A stretch of 64,000 nucleotides of DNA from Otatea glauca (lineage: Eukaryota > Streptophyta > Magnoliopsida > Poales > Poaceae): positions 60,445,567-60,509,566 of the forward strand of contig CM070713.1 in NCBI GenBank assembly GCA_036346275.1, written 5' to 3'. Of this stretch, positions 44,373 to 54,629 are shown one piece after another. The notes below the pieces were generated by a model. It searched no databases and had not been told where the DNA came from. It saw only the letters and a program-made list of their open reading frames with translations. Made by a program: the position numbers and the translations under genes. Numbering within the stretch: position 1 is the stretch's first letter; each line of letters opens with the position of its first letter.

Positions 44373-44650
44373 TGTCGTGAATCACGGGAAGGATTTTTTT
44401 GTGCGGCAGGAATCACCTTATTTTCTGCTCTTCTATTCAACTTAAATAGCAAAGAAACAACAACTAGTAACTGCCATGACTCAATGAAGAAACCGACCAT
44501 TAAGGCTACAATGTGAACAACTAGTAACTGACCCATTAAGTACTAGAAACTGCTCTAAGTAAAAACAAACTAGTAACTGACCCATTAAGTATTAGAAACT
44601 GCTCTAAGTAAAAACAGCAAACAAATAAATGATGCCTGGATTATGTAACA
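44373..44650 (-). repeat. 5' LTR of compact copia element (278 bp)
   Basis: It matches 39731-40010 with roughly 15-18 base differences and a 3-bp gap, and has the same TGTC...AACA termini on the plus strand. In element orientation it runs TGTTACATAATC to TTCACGACA. Confidence 0.93.
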
Positions 44651-45104
44651 TGATTGGGGTTATGAATCATCAGTGGTCTTGCAGCTGGATTGAAATCTTG
44701 GCCCATATCCACTGTATTGTTTTCCATAGCTAAAGGAGCACCCTGTACTTCCCTATTTGACATACCTTGACCAGAACACACGCAGGAATACCAGAAGTTG
44801 AATGAGTTACCTGAGCCCTATGAGAACACTGCTCCAAAACTTCCCCCTTCTGCTGGTTGCGAAACACAAAAACCGGAAGCACAGATCCTCTTCAACATCT
44901 CCTTCATCTCTGTGAACTCCATCTTAAGACTCTTCAGGTCCGCCAGATCTTCCTTGATGACTGAGATTTTTGCTCGAACCTCTGATAGATCTTCCTTTCC
45001 AGCCATGGTTCCTTGAGATCTCACAATAAGGGATTTTACCAACATAGATGTGCCAACCCCAAACTCTCGTCTTCCATCTGATCTTGCCTTCCAAGGATCG
45101 ATGT
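44651..45104 (-). pseudogene. Start of gag from another LTR retrotransposon
   Basis: The minus-strand frame 44818-45045 includes MAGKEDLSEVRAKISVIKED, then LADLKSLKMEFTEMKEMLKR, a coiled coil typical of the first residues of plant gypsy gag proteins placed just after the primer site. A stop at 44818 and then the compact copia LTR at 44650 cut it off. Nothing recognisable continues on the other side of the copia element. Gypsy assignment is by resemblance only. Confidence 0.5.
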
Positions 45105-45118
45105 GGCTCTGATACCTT
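45105..45118 (-). other. Primer-binding site of the adjacent LTR element
   Basis: Minus strand AAGGTATCAGAGCCAC next to an LTR ending TCCTGACA; GGTATCAGAGC matches the initiator-Met tRNA complement. Confidence 0.7.
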
Positions 45119-45930
45119 TGTCAGGAGCCAGCTAGTAACGAGACTGAATCAAAGGAAATTGAGGAAGATATGTGAGGAGAAAAGGGGTAAAATGGATAAA
45201 AAAACTAGAGTTCTACACCTAGATGAAAGCTGACCCTAGACGAAACATCAATGCGAAGCAATAACGAACAAGAACAAATCTCGAAACAACCGATATGTGT
45301 AACTCACATATTGATCAACAAGTTGGTGCAAAATAATATTTATCAAAGCTAAATTATAGAGGAAATATTCTACTAGCTACGACCTACTCCTAAGTTGCAT
45401 GAAAGGTAGGTAGTAAAAGTTTGCATGTATAAGTTCTCTGTCAACTGATATGAGATATTAATAGCCTAAAATAGTCGATTCAATCTTTGATTGCGTTTTA
45501 AGTCTCCCTTCTTCGTGTCAGCTAATCTTTCCTTTGATAGAGTCCATGTCCCCTTCCAAATCTTCACATATTCAAACTCTCGTTGATGTTTCCCTTTCCG
45601 TATCTAACTTTCCTTAGTCATTTGCCTCTGAAAACTTCTAGAATGGCCGATTCTTATTTCCGATTTTGGCAATTCTCAAGTTTTCTTTGGAAACACGTCA
45701 AATACTAGAAAATACTTTTGTCTATTGTTTTGCCTGCCAAAATCTGATGGCAACACTGGTTATGAGGTATGAGCTATATTTGGACAAAATGAAAGAAAGT
45801 TTTCTTGAGATTTTAGGAACTCCAACAAATCCACAGCTTCGAGATAATAGCACGAGAATGCCTTCTACGTAAGAACCAAGAGAGCCTCGCCCCAAAGTTA
45901 AGCGGGATATATAGGTGTGAATAGTAAGTT
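45119..45930 (-). repeat. Probable LTR of adjacent element, outer end not fixed
   Basis: The plus strand begins TGTCAGGAGCCAGCTAGTAA directly after a primer site, so this is the 3' end of a 5' LTR read on minus. The other terminus could not be determined; a TGATGACA candidate lies near 46272. AT-rich, no coding. Confidence 0.5.
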
Positions 45931-45938
45931 TGTAATAC

Positions 45939-46090
45939 TCCCTTTGTTCTCTTTTTACTAGATGTTTTTTACTTTTCACAATCCTCGCTTTAACTGTTAT
46001 TTTTTTAACTTTATATAAAGATGTACTAATAAAATTATAGTATAGTACTCTTATAGTATTATGAAAGTATAATATAAGAGAGGTGCTTCC
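45939..46090. mobile_element. Truncated Stowaway-like MITE
   Basis: TACTCCCTTTGTTCTCTTTT is a Stowaway-type terminus (CTCCCTCCGTTC family) preceded by TA, followed by typical AT-rich interior. No matching right terminus was found. Confidence 0.4.
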
Positions 46091-48210
46091 ATGCTTCTCT
46101 TTTTTACAGTTGCACAAATATTAAAGCATGAATAAAAGGTAGATGGTGATTACTTACCCCTTCGCTTGCTTCAAGATTTGTATTAGGAGGGAAAACATTG
46201 AAGCACTGCTCATAATTAATATAATTATATATAGTCAATTTAGATAATTTTAAATTTGTTACAGATCAAGTTTGATGACACTGATTATCTAACTCAAGCA
46301 CAGAAGAACGAGACAGTAGTCCAGCAAAATCAAGGCGCCGAGAGGCATCTTACATCCGTACGTACTTGAGCAAACAAGCATGTAGGGAATCCTCGTCTTG
46401 TATCGGGCGCATGGGCTCCCATTTTCACCGTCTCGTCTGCCGCGGTTTGGAAGGCAGCACATAGCGGCACAGCTGACGAGCCATGCTGCCTTTAACCAGG
46501 TCCAAGGCTGGGCTAGCCGGGCCAAGCTACACCCACTGCGCTGCCTAACGAAGCAGTAACGACTTGTCGCCGGCGAAGGCATCTGACCAGGGCCGTGCGC
46601 CGGCGGTGCCGTAGTAGCCAGGCCGCCCTGCACCTCACCAGCTCACATCTGGGCCACGAGCATAATTGGTAGGCCGACGCCGTCTTATCTCTACCTGGTA
46701 TGCCTTTCGAACAGGCAGGCTGGCAGGGCACTCCCGCTGCAGATCCGCCTGCTTCCTCTGCTCTCTCTGGAGTCTGCTCGCATCAGTCTTCCGCCTTTTC
46801 TTTTTCTTGTTTTGTTTGCGAGGGAAACAGCAGCAGTGCAGTCGGAGATATGGTTCATCCTTCATCCAATTTCATTTTTTTTTAAGTCGAAGTCAGACAT
46901 TGACAGTACGAGATACCTTTTTCTTCTTTTTATATTTGCTTCGCAAGCCTTCAGTCGGTCAAACGAACGAAAACAGGCTCATCGGTGTCGCCAAATGTTA
47001 ATCTCACTTGGGCAGTTAGGTTCACTCTTACATGTATAGAGTATTACATTTGATTATTCTGAGGTCGACTCCAGTATACGAAAATGATCTGCTCCCCTTT
47101 TATACCTATATATAGGACATTAGACAATAGAGGTGCAATCATAGCGTATATGGACAGATATCACTCCTATTCCATATTTTTTTCCTGGGAGTCAGATATA
47201 TCAGATAACCCATTTCTCAATTTTTGTATTCACCCTGCAATCCTTGGTCGGCGAATAAATAGAAAAATCTGCTCCATTTGCATCCCTAGGCGACAGTCTT
47301 CCATTTTTCCGATGGGCATACAAAAATGGCTTTTCTACGTATATATGGCCGTTCCTATATGTTGATTTCAATTTTTGATGAGTCAGGCGAGGTCAAGTTT
47401 GACCTCGAGTCTCGGGCCTAAAACCATGGAGCAACCCCCCCTTTGGTGACCCTGATCACCTCGAGGATGACAATGGCTCCAGCGTGCCAGCGCCCGCCGC
47501 TGCCCCCAAGTAGCAGGCAAGGAAAATGGCGTAGTCTTCTGCACCCATCGGTAGTCCGATTCGTCGGGAGGATTCGTACCAGGATACGAAGGCATGTTAG
47601 ACCTTGAGTTTGGTCAGGGGATGATGACATGTTATTTGACTCTGGTGATATTGGTTACCGTGAGATTGGGGATTATGAAATGTTAAGGATTGAGGCGTAC
47701 GAAGGGACGGTGAATTGGTGCAAATTAATATTTTAAACTATTTTTTTGTTTTTATTAATTCTAGAAATTAATAAAATAATGATCAGATTAATATAATTAA
47801 TCTATGATTATGAAAGGAAACTAGATTAAATATGCATACTAGAAAGTAATTGTACAAATGCTTGAATTAGTAGATCAGAATCTATCTATACCCCTTTATA
47901 ATGCACGTAAACATTCTTTTCTACGTCCACCCCAAATAGTGCATCCAACTAGAGATGGTCCAACATTCGTGCACCCAACGAAACGTCTCTAGAAGCTTGC
48001 CTCCAGCAAAATTAACCTCTCAGATCTTTCCTCAGCTTTACTCACCCACATCCGATGGCCATTGTTTAGTGTGTTTAATCATCCCTGTGGCCCACAACAG
48101 ATCTCCCCCGACGTCCAGCATCATCAAGGAAAAGGAAGCAAACATCCTCGAAAAGGAAAGGACCATACATTATGTGTTGGGAAAAGGAAACCGGGAGACG
48201 AGGCAACGTG
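46091..48210. other. Intergenic, no gene seen
   Basis: 46290-46870 is GC-richer with short frames in several phases. 47380-47640 contains a GAGGTCAAGTTTGACCTCGAG palindrome-like start and some open minus frames. Neither has recognisable domains, splice signals or terminal repeats. The rest is AT-rich. Confidence 0.4.
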
Positions 48211-48531
48211 GTATTATTTTTTTCGAATCAGGCTCTCGCGGCGATGAATTTACGATTGTAGCCTCGAGCCGAAAAAATTCAACGGAGAGGTGCTGGAATT
48301 TTTTTCCCACGTCCGAAATTATCCAGCGGACGGTGGGTAATTTCAAGCACAAAAAAAAATAAAAACCAAGCTCTGCCCGACCGTTGGATAATTTCGGGCG
48401 TGGAAAAAAATTGCAGTGCTTCTCGACCGCGGGAAAAAAAATTCTAGCACCTCTCCGCTGATTTTTTTCTGTCTCGAGGCTACAATCGCAAATTCATTAC
48501 CCGAGAGCCTGATTCAGAAAAAATTATAACG
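48211..48531. repeat. Imperfect inverted repeat (foldback) with CGGAGAGGTGCT arms
   Basis: The left arm contains GAATCAGGCTCTCGCGGCGA, then ACGATTGTAGCCTCGAG and CGGAGAGGTGCTGGAATTTT. The right arm reverse-complemented has GAATCAGGCTCTCGGGTAAT, then GCGATTGTAGCCTCGAG and CGGAGAGGTGCTAGAATTTT. Arms are about 130 and 165 bp around a short centre (48341-48368), and the right arm has one extra segment of about 35 bp. RNA from this segment would fold into a long hairpin. Confidence 0.8.
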
Positions 48532-48615
48532 ACGCCTGATTTTTTTTGGCTCAAGGCTACAATCGCAAATTCATCGCCACGAGAGTCTGATTCGGAAAAA
48601 ATTATAACGGTGATA
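48457..48615. repeat. 77-bp tandem duplication of the right foldback arm
   Basis: CGC(C)TGATTTTTTT... GGCTACAATCGCAAATTCAT ... GATTC(A/G)GAAAAAATTATAACG occurs at 48457-48532 and again at 48533-48609, offset 77 bp. A more diverged relative (GGGCTACATCCGTAAA, then ATTCGGAAAAAAAATGATCACG) lies at 48977-49032. Confidence 0.7.
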
Positions 48616-48976
48616 CCAATACAGTAAAAAATTCCCAAAAAATAATAAAAAAACAATCAAGCGGTGCCTCTCCGCTTGATAATTTTAACAAAAAAATGCT
48701 CGGTGGCCGCTGAAAAATTCAAGTATGGGAGAAAAAATGAAAAAAAAAATCAAGCGGTACCCGTCCACGGAATAATTTCAGGAAAATATGGAAAAATAAA
48801 CTGCGCTCGCCGACCGCTGGATCCGCAGGGAAAAAAAGATAAAAATTAAACAGCGCTCACCGGCCGCTCGTTCCGCGAGAAAAAAATTAAGCAGCACTCA
48901 CAGACCGCTGGTTCCGTGGATAAAAAAATGAAAAAAAATTCAGCTCTCTCCGTACGCTGAAATTAGGCTCTATGGG
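48616..48976. repeat. Short degenerate repeats of A-tracts and CCGCTGG/CCGCG words
   Basis: Three units of about 42-50 bp (from about 48806, 48856 and 48897) share CGCTC(G/A)CCG(A/G)CCGCT and TTCCG(C/T)G(A/G), followed by poly(A) and TTAA(A/G)CAG. The upstream part (48640-48800) has related A-tract units. No coding. Confidence 0.55.
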
Positions 48977-49042
48977 GCTACATCCGTAAAAAAGTCTCGA
49001 GAAGGGTCATATTCGGAAAAAAAATGATCACGAGGCCAAGAT

Positions 49043-49258
49043 AGTAAAAAATTCAAGTCTGGTTTCCTTGCATGCGGGTCCTCCCTGTTTATTTCCTTGT
49101 TTGATTCGCTCTCCTTCCAAATATGTAGTACGTACAGTTTTGATCAGGACAGTAAAAAATTCAAGTCTGGTTTCTTTGCATGCGGATCCTCCCTGTTTAT
49201 TTACTTGTTTGAGTCGCCCTCCTTTCAAATATGTAGTACGTACAATATGATCACAAGA
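49043..49258. repeat. 108-bp direct tandem repeat, two copies
   Basis: AGTAAAAAATTCAAGTCTGG, CATGCGG(G/A)TCCTCCCTGTTT and AAATATGTAGTACGTACA appear in both 49043-49150 and 49151-49258 at a constant 108-bp offset with about 10 differences. Confidence 0.85.
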
Positions 49259-49634
49259 CAAAGTTGATGCAGGCGCTTAAAAAGGAACTTGTATCTTCAC
49301 ATCCTTTCTTCCTTGCGTGATCTCATATGCAACAGAATCCTCTAAAAAAACACAAACTAAATCCATGCCTTCCTTTCTCGTGTTCCTTGCGCAGGTCCCG
49401 GGAATTCCTAACTAAAGAACGCTCAAATGCCGGGACAGAGGTGCCATACCTCCAGCCATTCGGCGAGGCCGCGAGGCTTTTACGTGCGGCGACGGCGACG
49501 GCAACCGGCGACTTCGGCGTACATACATAGGCACGTGTGCGGCGACGAGGACCGACAACGTCGGCTCTTTCATGCCTCGACAAAGGTACATACAGAACTG
49601 TCTAAATCCAACTTGGCCTCAAGTGCTTGCTAGC
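49259..49634. other. Intergenic / upstream region of Ulp1-like relic
   Basis: 49400-49560 is GC-richer with a short plus frame ending GDFGVHT; unassigned. It may contain an earlier exon of the following relic but I see no motif. Confidence 0.35.
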
Positions 49635-50640
49635 TCATGAACTGATTGCTTTAATGCAGGGGTGCGCATGCTCGCAAGCGATGAACTCATGTATTTCAGG
49701 GATCCGATATGCCACTACCTAGATTTACAGTTCTGCGTATGTTTTGATATTTTTGCGTTATATATATACACATTATGCAATAATCAACTAGCTATTTTTT
49801 AATGTTTTAATTTATCATAGCCACTTTGTAATTACCGATGGTACCATAAGTTTTGTGTCAAGGTTGAAGATGAGAAGCTTGGAAAATTATTTGACACTTG
49901 GCTTGAGACCGGAATTGCGTTGCCTGAATGCCAAATGGTAAGCTTTGCTTAATAAATTGTTTGACGCTTTATTATGTTACTATATATGTGTGCAAAAGAT
50001 ATAATATCTATATTTGTAGATTATGCTGCCTTTTCATCACGGAGGATGATTCAGCATGTTATCGTTCGACATGAAGGACATGGTTATCTCCGTTATTGAT
50101 CCAACACCTCTACCTGGATGGGTTCCAACAGATAAACCATCCAGTTACTATCTTGATAGAATACAAAAAATTAGTATAATATTCAATCGTGCTATGAGGA
50201 TAGTAAATCCCTCATGGAACGACGATATATATGATTGGCGTATTGTAGTTCCAAAGTCTGTTCCAAAAATAATAGACCGGTAAGTTATTTACACATGATT
50301 AGTAAATAGTTAAATTTTTGTGTACTTACATGTAGCAATTAGATGTTGTGCAGGAATTTGACAGGTTATTTGGTCACGAACTTCATGCACATCTGGAATG
50401 ATCAATAGTTTAATGCACGGATCTGCATGGTCGGTACTCTCTATTTTATTAATCACTTTTTATAAGGTTGTAAAGTAGGTCTATACTGATGATGCTCTAC
50501 AATGTACTTATAGGGGAAGTGTTTCTTAATTGAAATACTAAAATACAAGTTAAATGAGTGCGCAGAAAACATCCTTCAAGACATAAGAACAAGTCTTAAG
50601 AGCATAAGGGAAACGTTTAACGAAAAATATTATTGAGTGT
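49635..50640 (+). pseudogene. Ulp1/C48 peptidase-like gene relic with introns
   Basis: Coding pieces are separated by intron-like gaps: 49660-49745 (SDELMYFRDPICHYLDLQF, preceded by an AATGCAG acceptor); 49860-49937 (VEDEKLGKLFDTWLETGIAL, then CQM|GTAAGC); 50020-50282 (MLPFHHGG, a TGA, FSMLSFDMKDMVISVIDPTP, then NPSWNDDIYDWRIVVPK); 50353-50405 (NLTGYLVTNFMHIWND); 50515-50633 (VFLIEILKYKLNECAENILQ, then DIRTSLKSIR). The order, the His-Trp-like and VIDP (catalytic His and Asp) positions and the ILKYK tail match the large grass family of Ulp1-like proteins often carried by Mutator-type elements. The nucleophile Cys block is absent and a TGA sits where Trp is expected, so it is dead. Confidence 0.65.
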
Positions 50641-50729
50641 TATATCTTTATTTTTGTACTCGCATACGGGCACTGTGATTATTTATTATTAAGTGTTATA
50701 TTCATACTTATCTTCTCATTTAATTGATA

Positions 50730-50790
50730 AGCGGGTGTACTGCCGTCGTAGCGTTAGTACGGGCACTATACTAGTACTCATTGATTTTCC
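50730..50790. other. Possible DNA-transposon terminus
   Basis: GTAGCGTTAGTACGGGCACTATACTAG; reverse-complemented it reads CTAGTATAGTGCCCGTACTAACGCTAC, resembling the AGTGCCCGTGCGTTGC ends seen in many grass DNA elements (also at 61211 and 61926). No partner terminus was identified. Confidence 0.35.
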
Positions 50791-50810
50791 TCAAACAATA
50801 CGCACAAGGC

Positions 50811-50900
50811 AGTGGCGGAGCTAGAAAATTTTAGGAGCCTAGGCAAGCTTAACTATAGCTAATAAATACGAACAAGTCCATATACATATCACATAGGTAA
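50811..50900. repeat. Dispersed repeat, copy 1 (GTGGCGGAGCTAGAAAATTTT)
   Basis: GGCGGAGCTAGAAA, then GGCAAGCTTAACTATAGCTAATAAATACGAACAAGTCCATATACATATCA is shared, with differences, with 55497-55585 (GGCAGAGCCAGGAA, then GGCAAGCATGATTAAGGTTAATAAACACGAACAAGTTCATATACACAT). Both lie on the plus strand. Parent element unknown. Confidence 0.6.
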
Positions 50901-51099
50901 ATTTGAGAACAACAAAAAGTTTTTTTAACTAAAAATATAGTCTAATACATATGTGAACATTCTATAGATGAAAACAAAGAAAGACGAGTCAAGTAATTTA
51001 CAACGACTGTACGACACTACCAACGATTCGACGATTTACCAAGAAAAGTCCAACTACACATGAAAAGAGACTCTGCAAAACAAAAATATGTTGATTAGG

Positions 51100-52215
51100 G
51101 CAGGCTGGTGGACAATATGAAATCAGCTATGCTACTGAGCCCAATCACCTATTTGTCTCATATTACCATCCCTATCAGCATAATATTAGAGCATTTGTTG
51201 TAGAGGTAACTGTAAACATCACATTTTTTTATATTGAATAATACTCCTATCACTTATGTATACTGCACTTGCAATATTTCCCAAAAATCCTTTTGCTTAC
51301 ACTAAAATGTTGATCAGATTAACGATGCACTCTCTTACAAAACAGCTATTCTCTGATTTTCTCGGTATGGCCGAGTTCAACCCAACATCGTATGGTGTTA
51401 CCGTACCTTCAGGCAGAAGTTTGGGATCTTTTCTAATTCTTTTGGAGATGACCCATTTCTTCTTTATTTAGTGTACGCCTCCAGTGTCGAACTTGGTTAG
51501 ACTATTCTACCACAAACCTGGAACAAACTGCTACGTTCTCCTTAAAGCTTAATTTCACAGGTAAAGATTTGCTATGTTCTTTTTACTCTTAATTAACAAC
51601 AAGAGAATGTAAGTGTTAAGTTATTCTCTTATGTCCATGCTATGTATGTCAGGGAAAAATTACTGCTTGAACAATTCAGCAGTTGACATCTTCCTCAAGT
51701 ACGAACCCCAGCCAACATCCACAAAAACCATGGTCCATCCTGCTCGAAGTATTACTCAATCTTCTCTTTGTTATTCTTCTTTCTAATCTAGTACATGCGT
51801 GTTAAGTTATGAACTTATTGTACGGTAAAAATATGTTTCAATTCGTATCAACGGCGGTGCGAGATGGCGTACTGATAAAGTATGACTACGTGCTGTCGGA
51901 CCTGAACATCGCCAACTACGGCCAGCCAGGTCGAGCTGCGGGCGTACAACATGTCCAACATACTGGGCGGCTTCCTGCTCTTCCTCAGCTATGGCGCCCA
52001 GGACTCGTTGTCCGACCCTGTCGACGTCAGCCTCCTCCTCGACGACCTCTGGTGCCACGACGGCGACAAGCTGACGGTGTAGTACCTGGACCATTTCGCG
52101 CATGCCAACTTCGTCATCGGTTGCGGCTGCGCGGAGTGGTCCACTGTAGCCTATAGGGGTCATCGGGAGCCCAGGCAGACATCCGTCCTGCTCGGGAGCT
52201 ACCGCCGCTACTGGC
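51100..52215 (+). pseudogene. Acid-lipase family (triacylglycerol lipase LIP1/LIP2-like) pseudogene, C-terminal half
   Basis: Exon-like pieces on plus: 51102-51190 (RLVDNMKSAMLLSPITYLSH), 51315-51400 (LFSDFLGMAEFNPTS), 51520-51560 (TNCYVLLKLNFTG), intron 51561-51652 with GT...AG ends, 51653-51747 (KNYCLNNSAVDIFLKYEPQP, TSTKTMVH), 51852-52212 (VRDGVLIKYDYVLSDLNIAN; after a frameshift LGGFLLFLSYGAQDSLSDPV, then FAHANFVIG). These match plant alpha/beta-hydrolase acid lipases. The catalytic Asp (GAQD) and His (AHANF) of the triad are recognisable, while the GXSXG serine part is missing. A one-base insertion near 51930, a TAG at 52080 and a lost splice acceptor before the last exon kill it. Introns show it was not a retrocopy. 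Confidence 0.75.
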
Positions 52216-52539
52216 ATAAGGATTCCTTTAATAAAAACATAACCCTAAAACAATCTCTCAATTTTTTCCTTATTTTTTCTTCTTCTTTTTTCTTTCTCTT
52301 ATTCTTTCTTTTCTCTCTCCTCTCTGTGTTTACTTGCACTCAAGGATTCAAATTTCGTTTGGATAAAATTTTGCCCATGATCGAAATCTCAAATTTTGGC
52401 AAAATCTCATTATTTCGAACAAAATCCGAATGAAATTCAAAAAGAAAAATTCAAATCCGGATTTTTTGGAATGAATTTCGGACGAAATATCCGAAATTTC
52501 AGGCGAAATTGCCAAAATTTCGGCAAATTTCAATTGAAC
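52216..52539. other. Pyrimidine-rich then AT-rich spacer
   Basis: A CTTTTTTCTTTCTC-type tract (52250-52330) leads into repeated AAATTTCGG/CCGAAATTT words (52380-52530) that can pair with one another. No gene. Confidence 0.4.
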
Positions 52540-53640
52540 AAAAAATAATTTAAACGATGTCAAAAACTTTTGAAATTTTTTGTAGAGGTTACTGACATAT
52601 CAGGGATATTCCCATAAAAATTTAATATTATTATAAAGTCTGAGAAATTTTTAAAAATTCTAATATTGCTACTATCCTGATAAAACGCTGACCGACAAGT
52701 TTGAACCGAATGAAAAATGATTCAAACCATGTTAGAAAATTTTGAATTTGTTTTTGCATGGTTATGATGCATCACTAATATTCTCATAAAATTTTCAGAT
52801 AATTATCAGGCTTCATGAATTTGTAACAATTCGAACAGTGCTACTATCCTGTTAAAAGGCTTACCGGCAAACTTGAACAAAATGAAAAATGGTTAAAATC
52901 AAATTAGAAAATTTTGAAAATTTTTGTGAATGCTCCTGATGTAACATTAATGTTTCTATAAAAATTTATATTATTAAAATGCTTAAATAATTTTTGAAAA
53001 TTCTTACAGTACTACATCCTGATAAAAGCCTGATGATCAATACATAGATTTGCTTTAGCAATAAAAAAAGATTTTAATTTTTTGAAAATTTACAGAAAGG
53101 TGATAAGAAAATGCTTAAGATCTAATAAAAAATTTGAATCATGACCACACTCCAGTGAATTTATAAAATTCTTAAAAGTCACAGTACCATTTATGTTCTT
53201 TCTCTTTTTGATTTTTGAAATATAATATAACAAATGAACTTCAATGCTTACATAGATTTGATTGACCAAACAAAAAAAATTGAAATTTTTTGAAAAATTT
53301 ATACAATGGTACTGAGAAAATTATTAATCTCTCATAAAAATTTTAGATCATGATCACACTCGAGAGAATTTATAAAATTCTGACAATGTTACTGTCCCAA
53401 TTATGTTCATTCTGTTTTTGATTTTTTAAAGATAACAAATGAAGTTCAATTATTTTGAAAACTTTTCTGTATGATCCTATACTACTAGATGTAGTACCAT
53501 AAATTTTTTAGAACATTATCAAGTTTGTACAATTTTATAAAAAGCTAACAGTATTTCTGCCAAAATTTTAAAATATCTCAAAAATTCGTTTTTATAACAA
53601 ATTTTCATAGGAGATGACTTTCTTAAGCGTTGTTGGACCA
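52540..53640. repeat. Degenerate tandem repeat, unit about 172 bp, about six copies
   Basis: The marker (CAGTGCTACTATCCTGATAAAAGGCT and variants) recurs with its TCCT at 52675, 52847 and 53017; weaker forms (CAGTACCATTTATGTTC, CAATGTTACTGTCCCAATTATG, CAGTATTTCTGCC) follow near 53182, 53384 and 53549. Spacings are 172, 170, 175, about 202 and 165 bp. Between markers the GAAAATTTTGAAAATTT and TAATATTCTCATAAAAATTT words also repeat. Copies become more diverged to the right. Confidence 0.7.
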
Positions 53641-54608
53641 AATCCGGCCCTAAAAGTTTGAAAACCGGTCAAAAATCACGAAATTTCGGTTTATTGTAGT
53701 AATTTCAATTTTTTTTATTGATTGATAATTTAGATTTTATGGTGGTCCAAAATCCGAAAATTAGGCGAATTTTGTATCCTACTTGCACTGTCTTCTTTCT
53801 TTGGTACTGCAGCTCTAGCAGAGACTTCTCAACAGTGCAGCCGCGTGCTACGTCTCCAGGAGCTGCACGTCACGAGCAAGCCTTCCCTCTGTTTCCTTGC
53901 GCAGCACCTGCCTGGAGCTCTCTCCCGTATGCTTCGCACGTCACGGAGCTCCACTTTTTGTTGCCACTCGTCACCTCTCTGGCTGCTGTGCCGAACTGCT
54001 GCTCTGTGACGGCCAGCTGTTTTTCCCCATTTTGCGTGCGCCGCCGGTCTCTTTTTTCTGCGGCGCCGCCGGAGCCCCTGGAATCTTTTTTTGCGGCGCT
54101 CAGCCGGGAGGTCTCCTCCCTCCCAACTTTTATACTCAAGGCCAACCCTAATTTTTTATCTCTAATTAACTGCATGTATGTATATCTACCTAGCCTAATA
54201 CATGCACACACACCTAAAACTCACACATGCACATGTACAACCCACTTGCCGCTCTCACAGGACTTACTCGGCTGCACGACTCGCTGGCCACTACACTGCA
54301 TCGTCCATCTGCATAGACCTCTAGGCATTCCGTCTAGCTGCACCTGCGTCCCTCGCGTGCTGAGCCTGGGCTACGAGCCACCTGCGTGGATCCTTTCCAA
54401 CCTGCAGTGTAAGTCCATCTCGCATACCTGTGCTGCAATGTGCGTCTCGTATGCCTACGCTGCATCTCCTGTTATAAATAAAAACAAACCCACATAGTAC
54501 CTTGTTCTTCCACAAATAAATTATTCTATAATAAATATTGTTTCCATCACAAATATTATTGTGACATAAATCATCACATATATATAATATTGTTGTCAAA
54601 TTAATCAT
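53641..54608. other. Non-repetitive segment with one 259-codon open frame, coding doubtful
   Basis: A plus frame (53718-54497) is open for 259 codons, Cys/Ser/His-rich, without signal peptide, domain or repeat that I recognise. Overlapping frames and lack of conserved pattern suggest chance. The segment 53810-54130 is GC-richer than its surroundings. Confidence 0.25.
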
Positions 54609-54629
54609 TATATATATATATATATATAT
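54609..54629. repeat. (TA)n microsatellite
   Basis: About ten TA units in a row. Confidence 0.9.

Larger units (their letters stand above)
39731..44650 (-). mobile_element. Compact Ty1/copia element, 4.9 kb, complete structure
   Basis: LTRs at 39731-40010 and 44373-44650 (about 280 bp, about 94% alike by eye). The tRNA-iMet primer site is next to the right LTR, a polypurine tract is next to the left LTR, and a single gag-pol frame on the minus strand ends at 40035. The flanking pentamers TGACT/TGATT differ by one base, compatible with an aged target duplication. Coding is broken by four TAG codons (44139, 43851, 43359, 42207) and frameshifts near 41229, 40655 and in RNase H. Otherwise it is the best preserved retroelement here. 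Confidence 0.93.

Noticed and set aside
46289..47001. Open frames on both strands near 46.3-47.0 kb as a host gene
   Set aside because: No recognisable domain, no consistent splice structure; frames overlap in opposite directions.
49028..49261. 77-codon minus frame with internal duplication
   Set aside because: The duplication simply reflects the 108-bp DNA tandem repeat; no family likeness.
53718..54497. 259-codon plus frame as a new gene
   Set aside because: No domain, signal, splice context or homologous pattern recognised; base composition changes within it. Listed only as doubtful.
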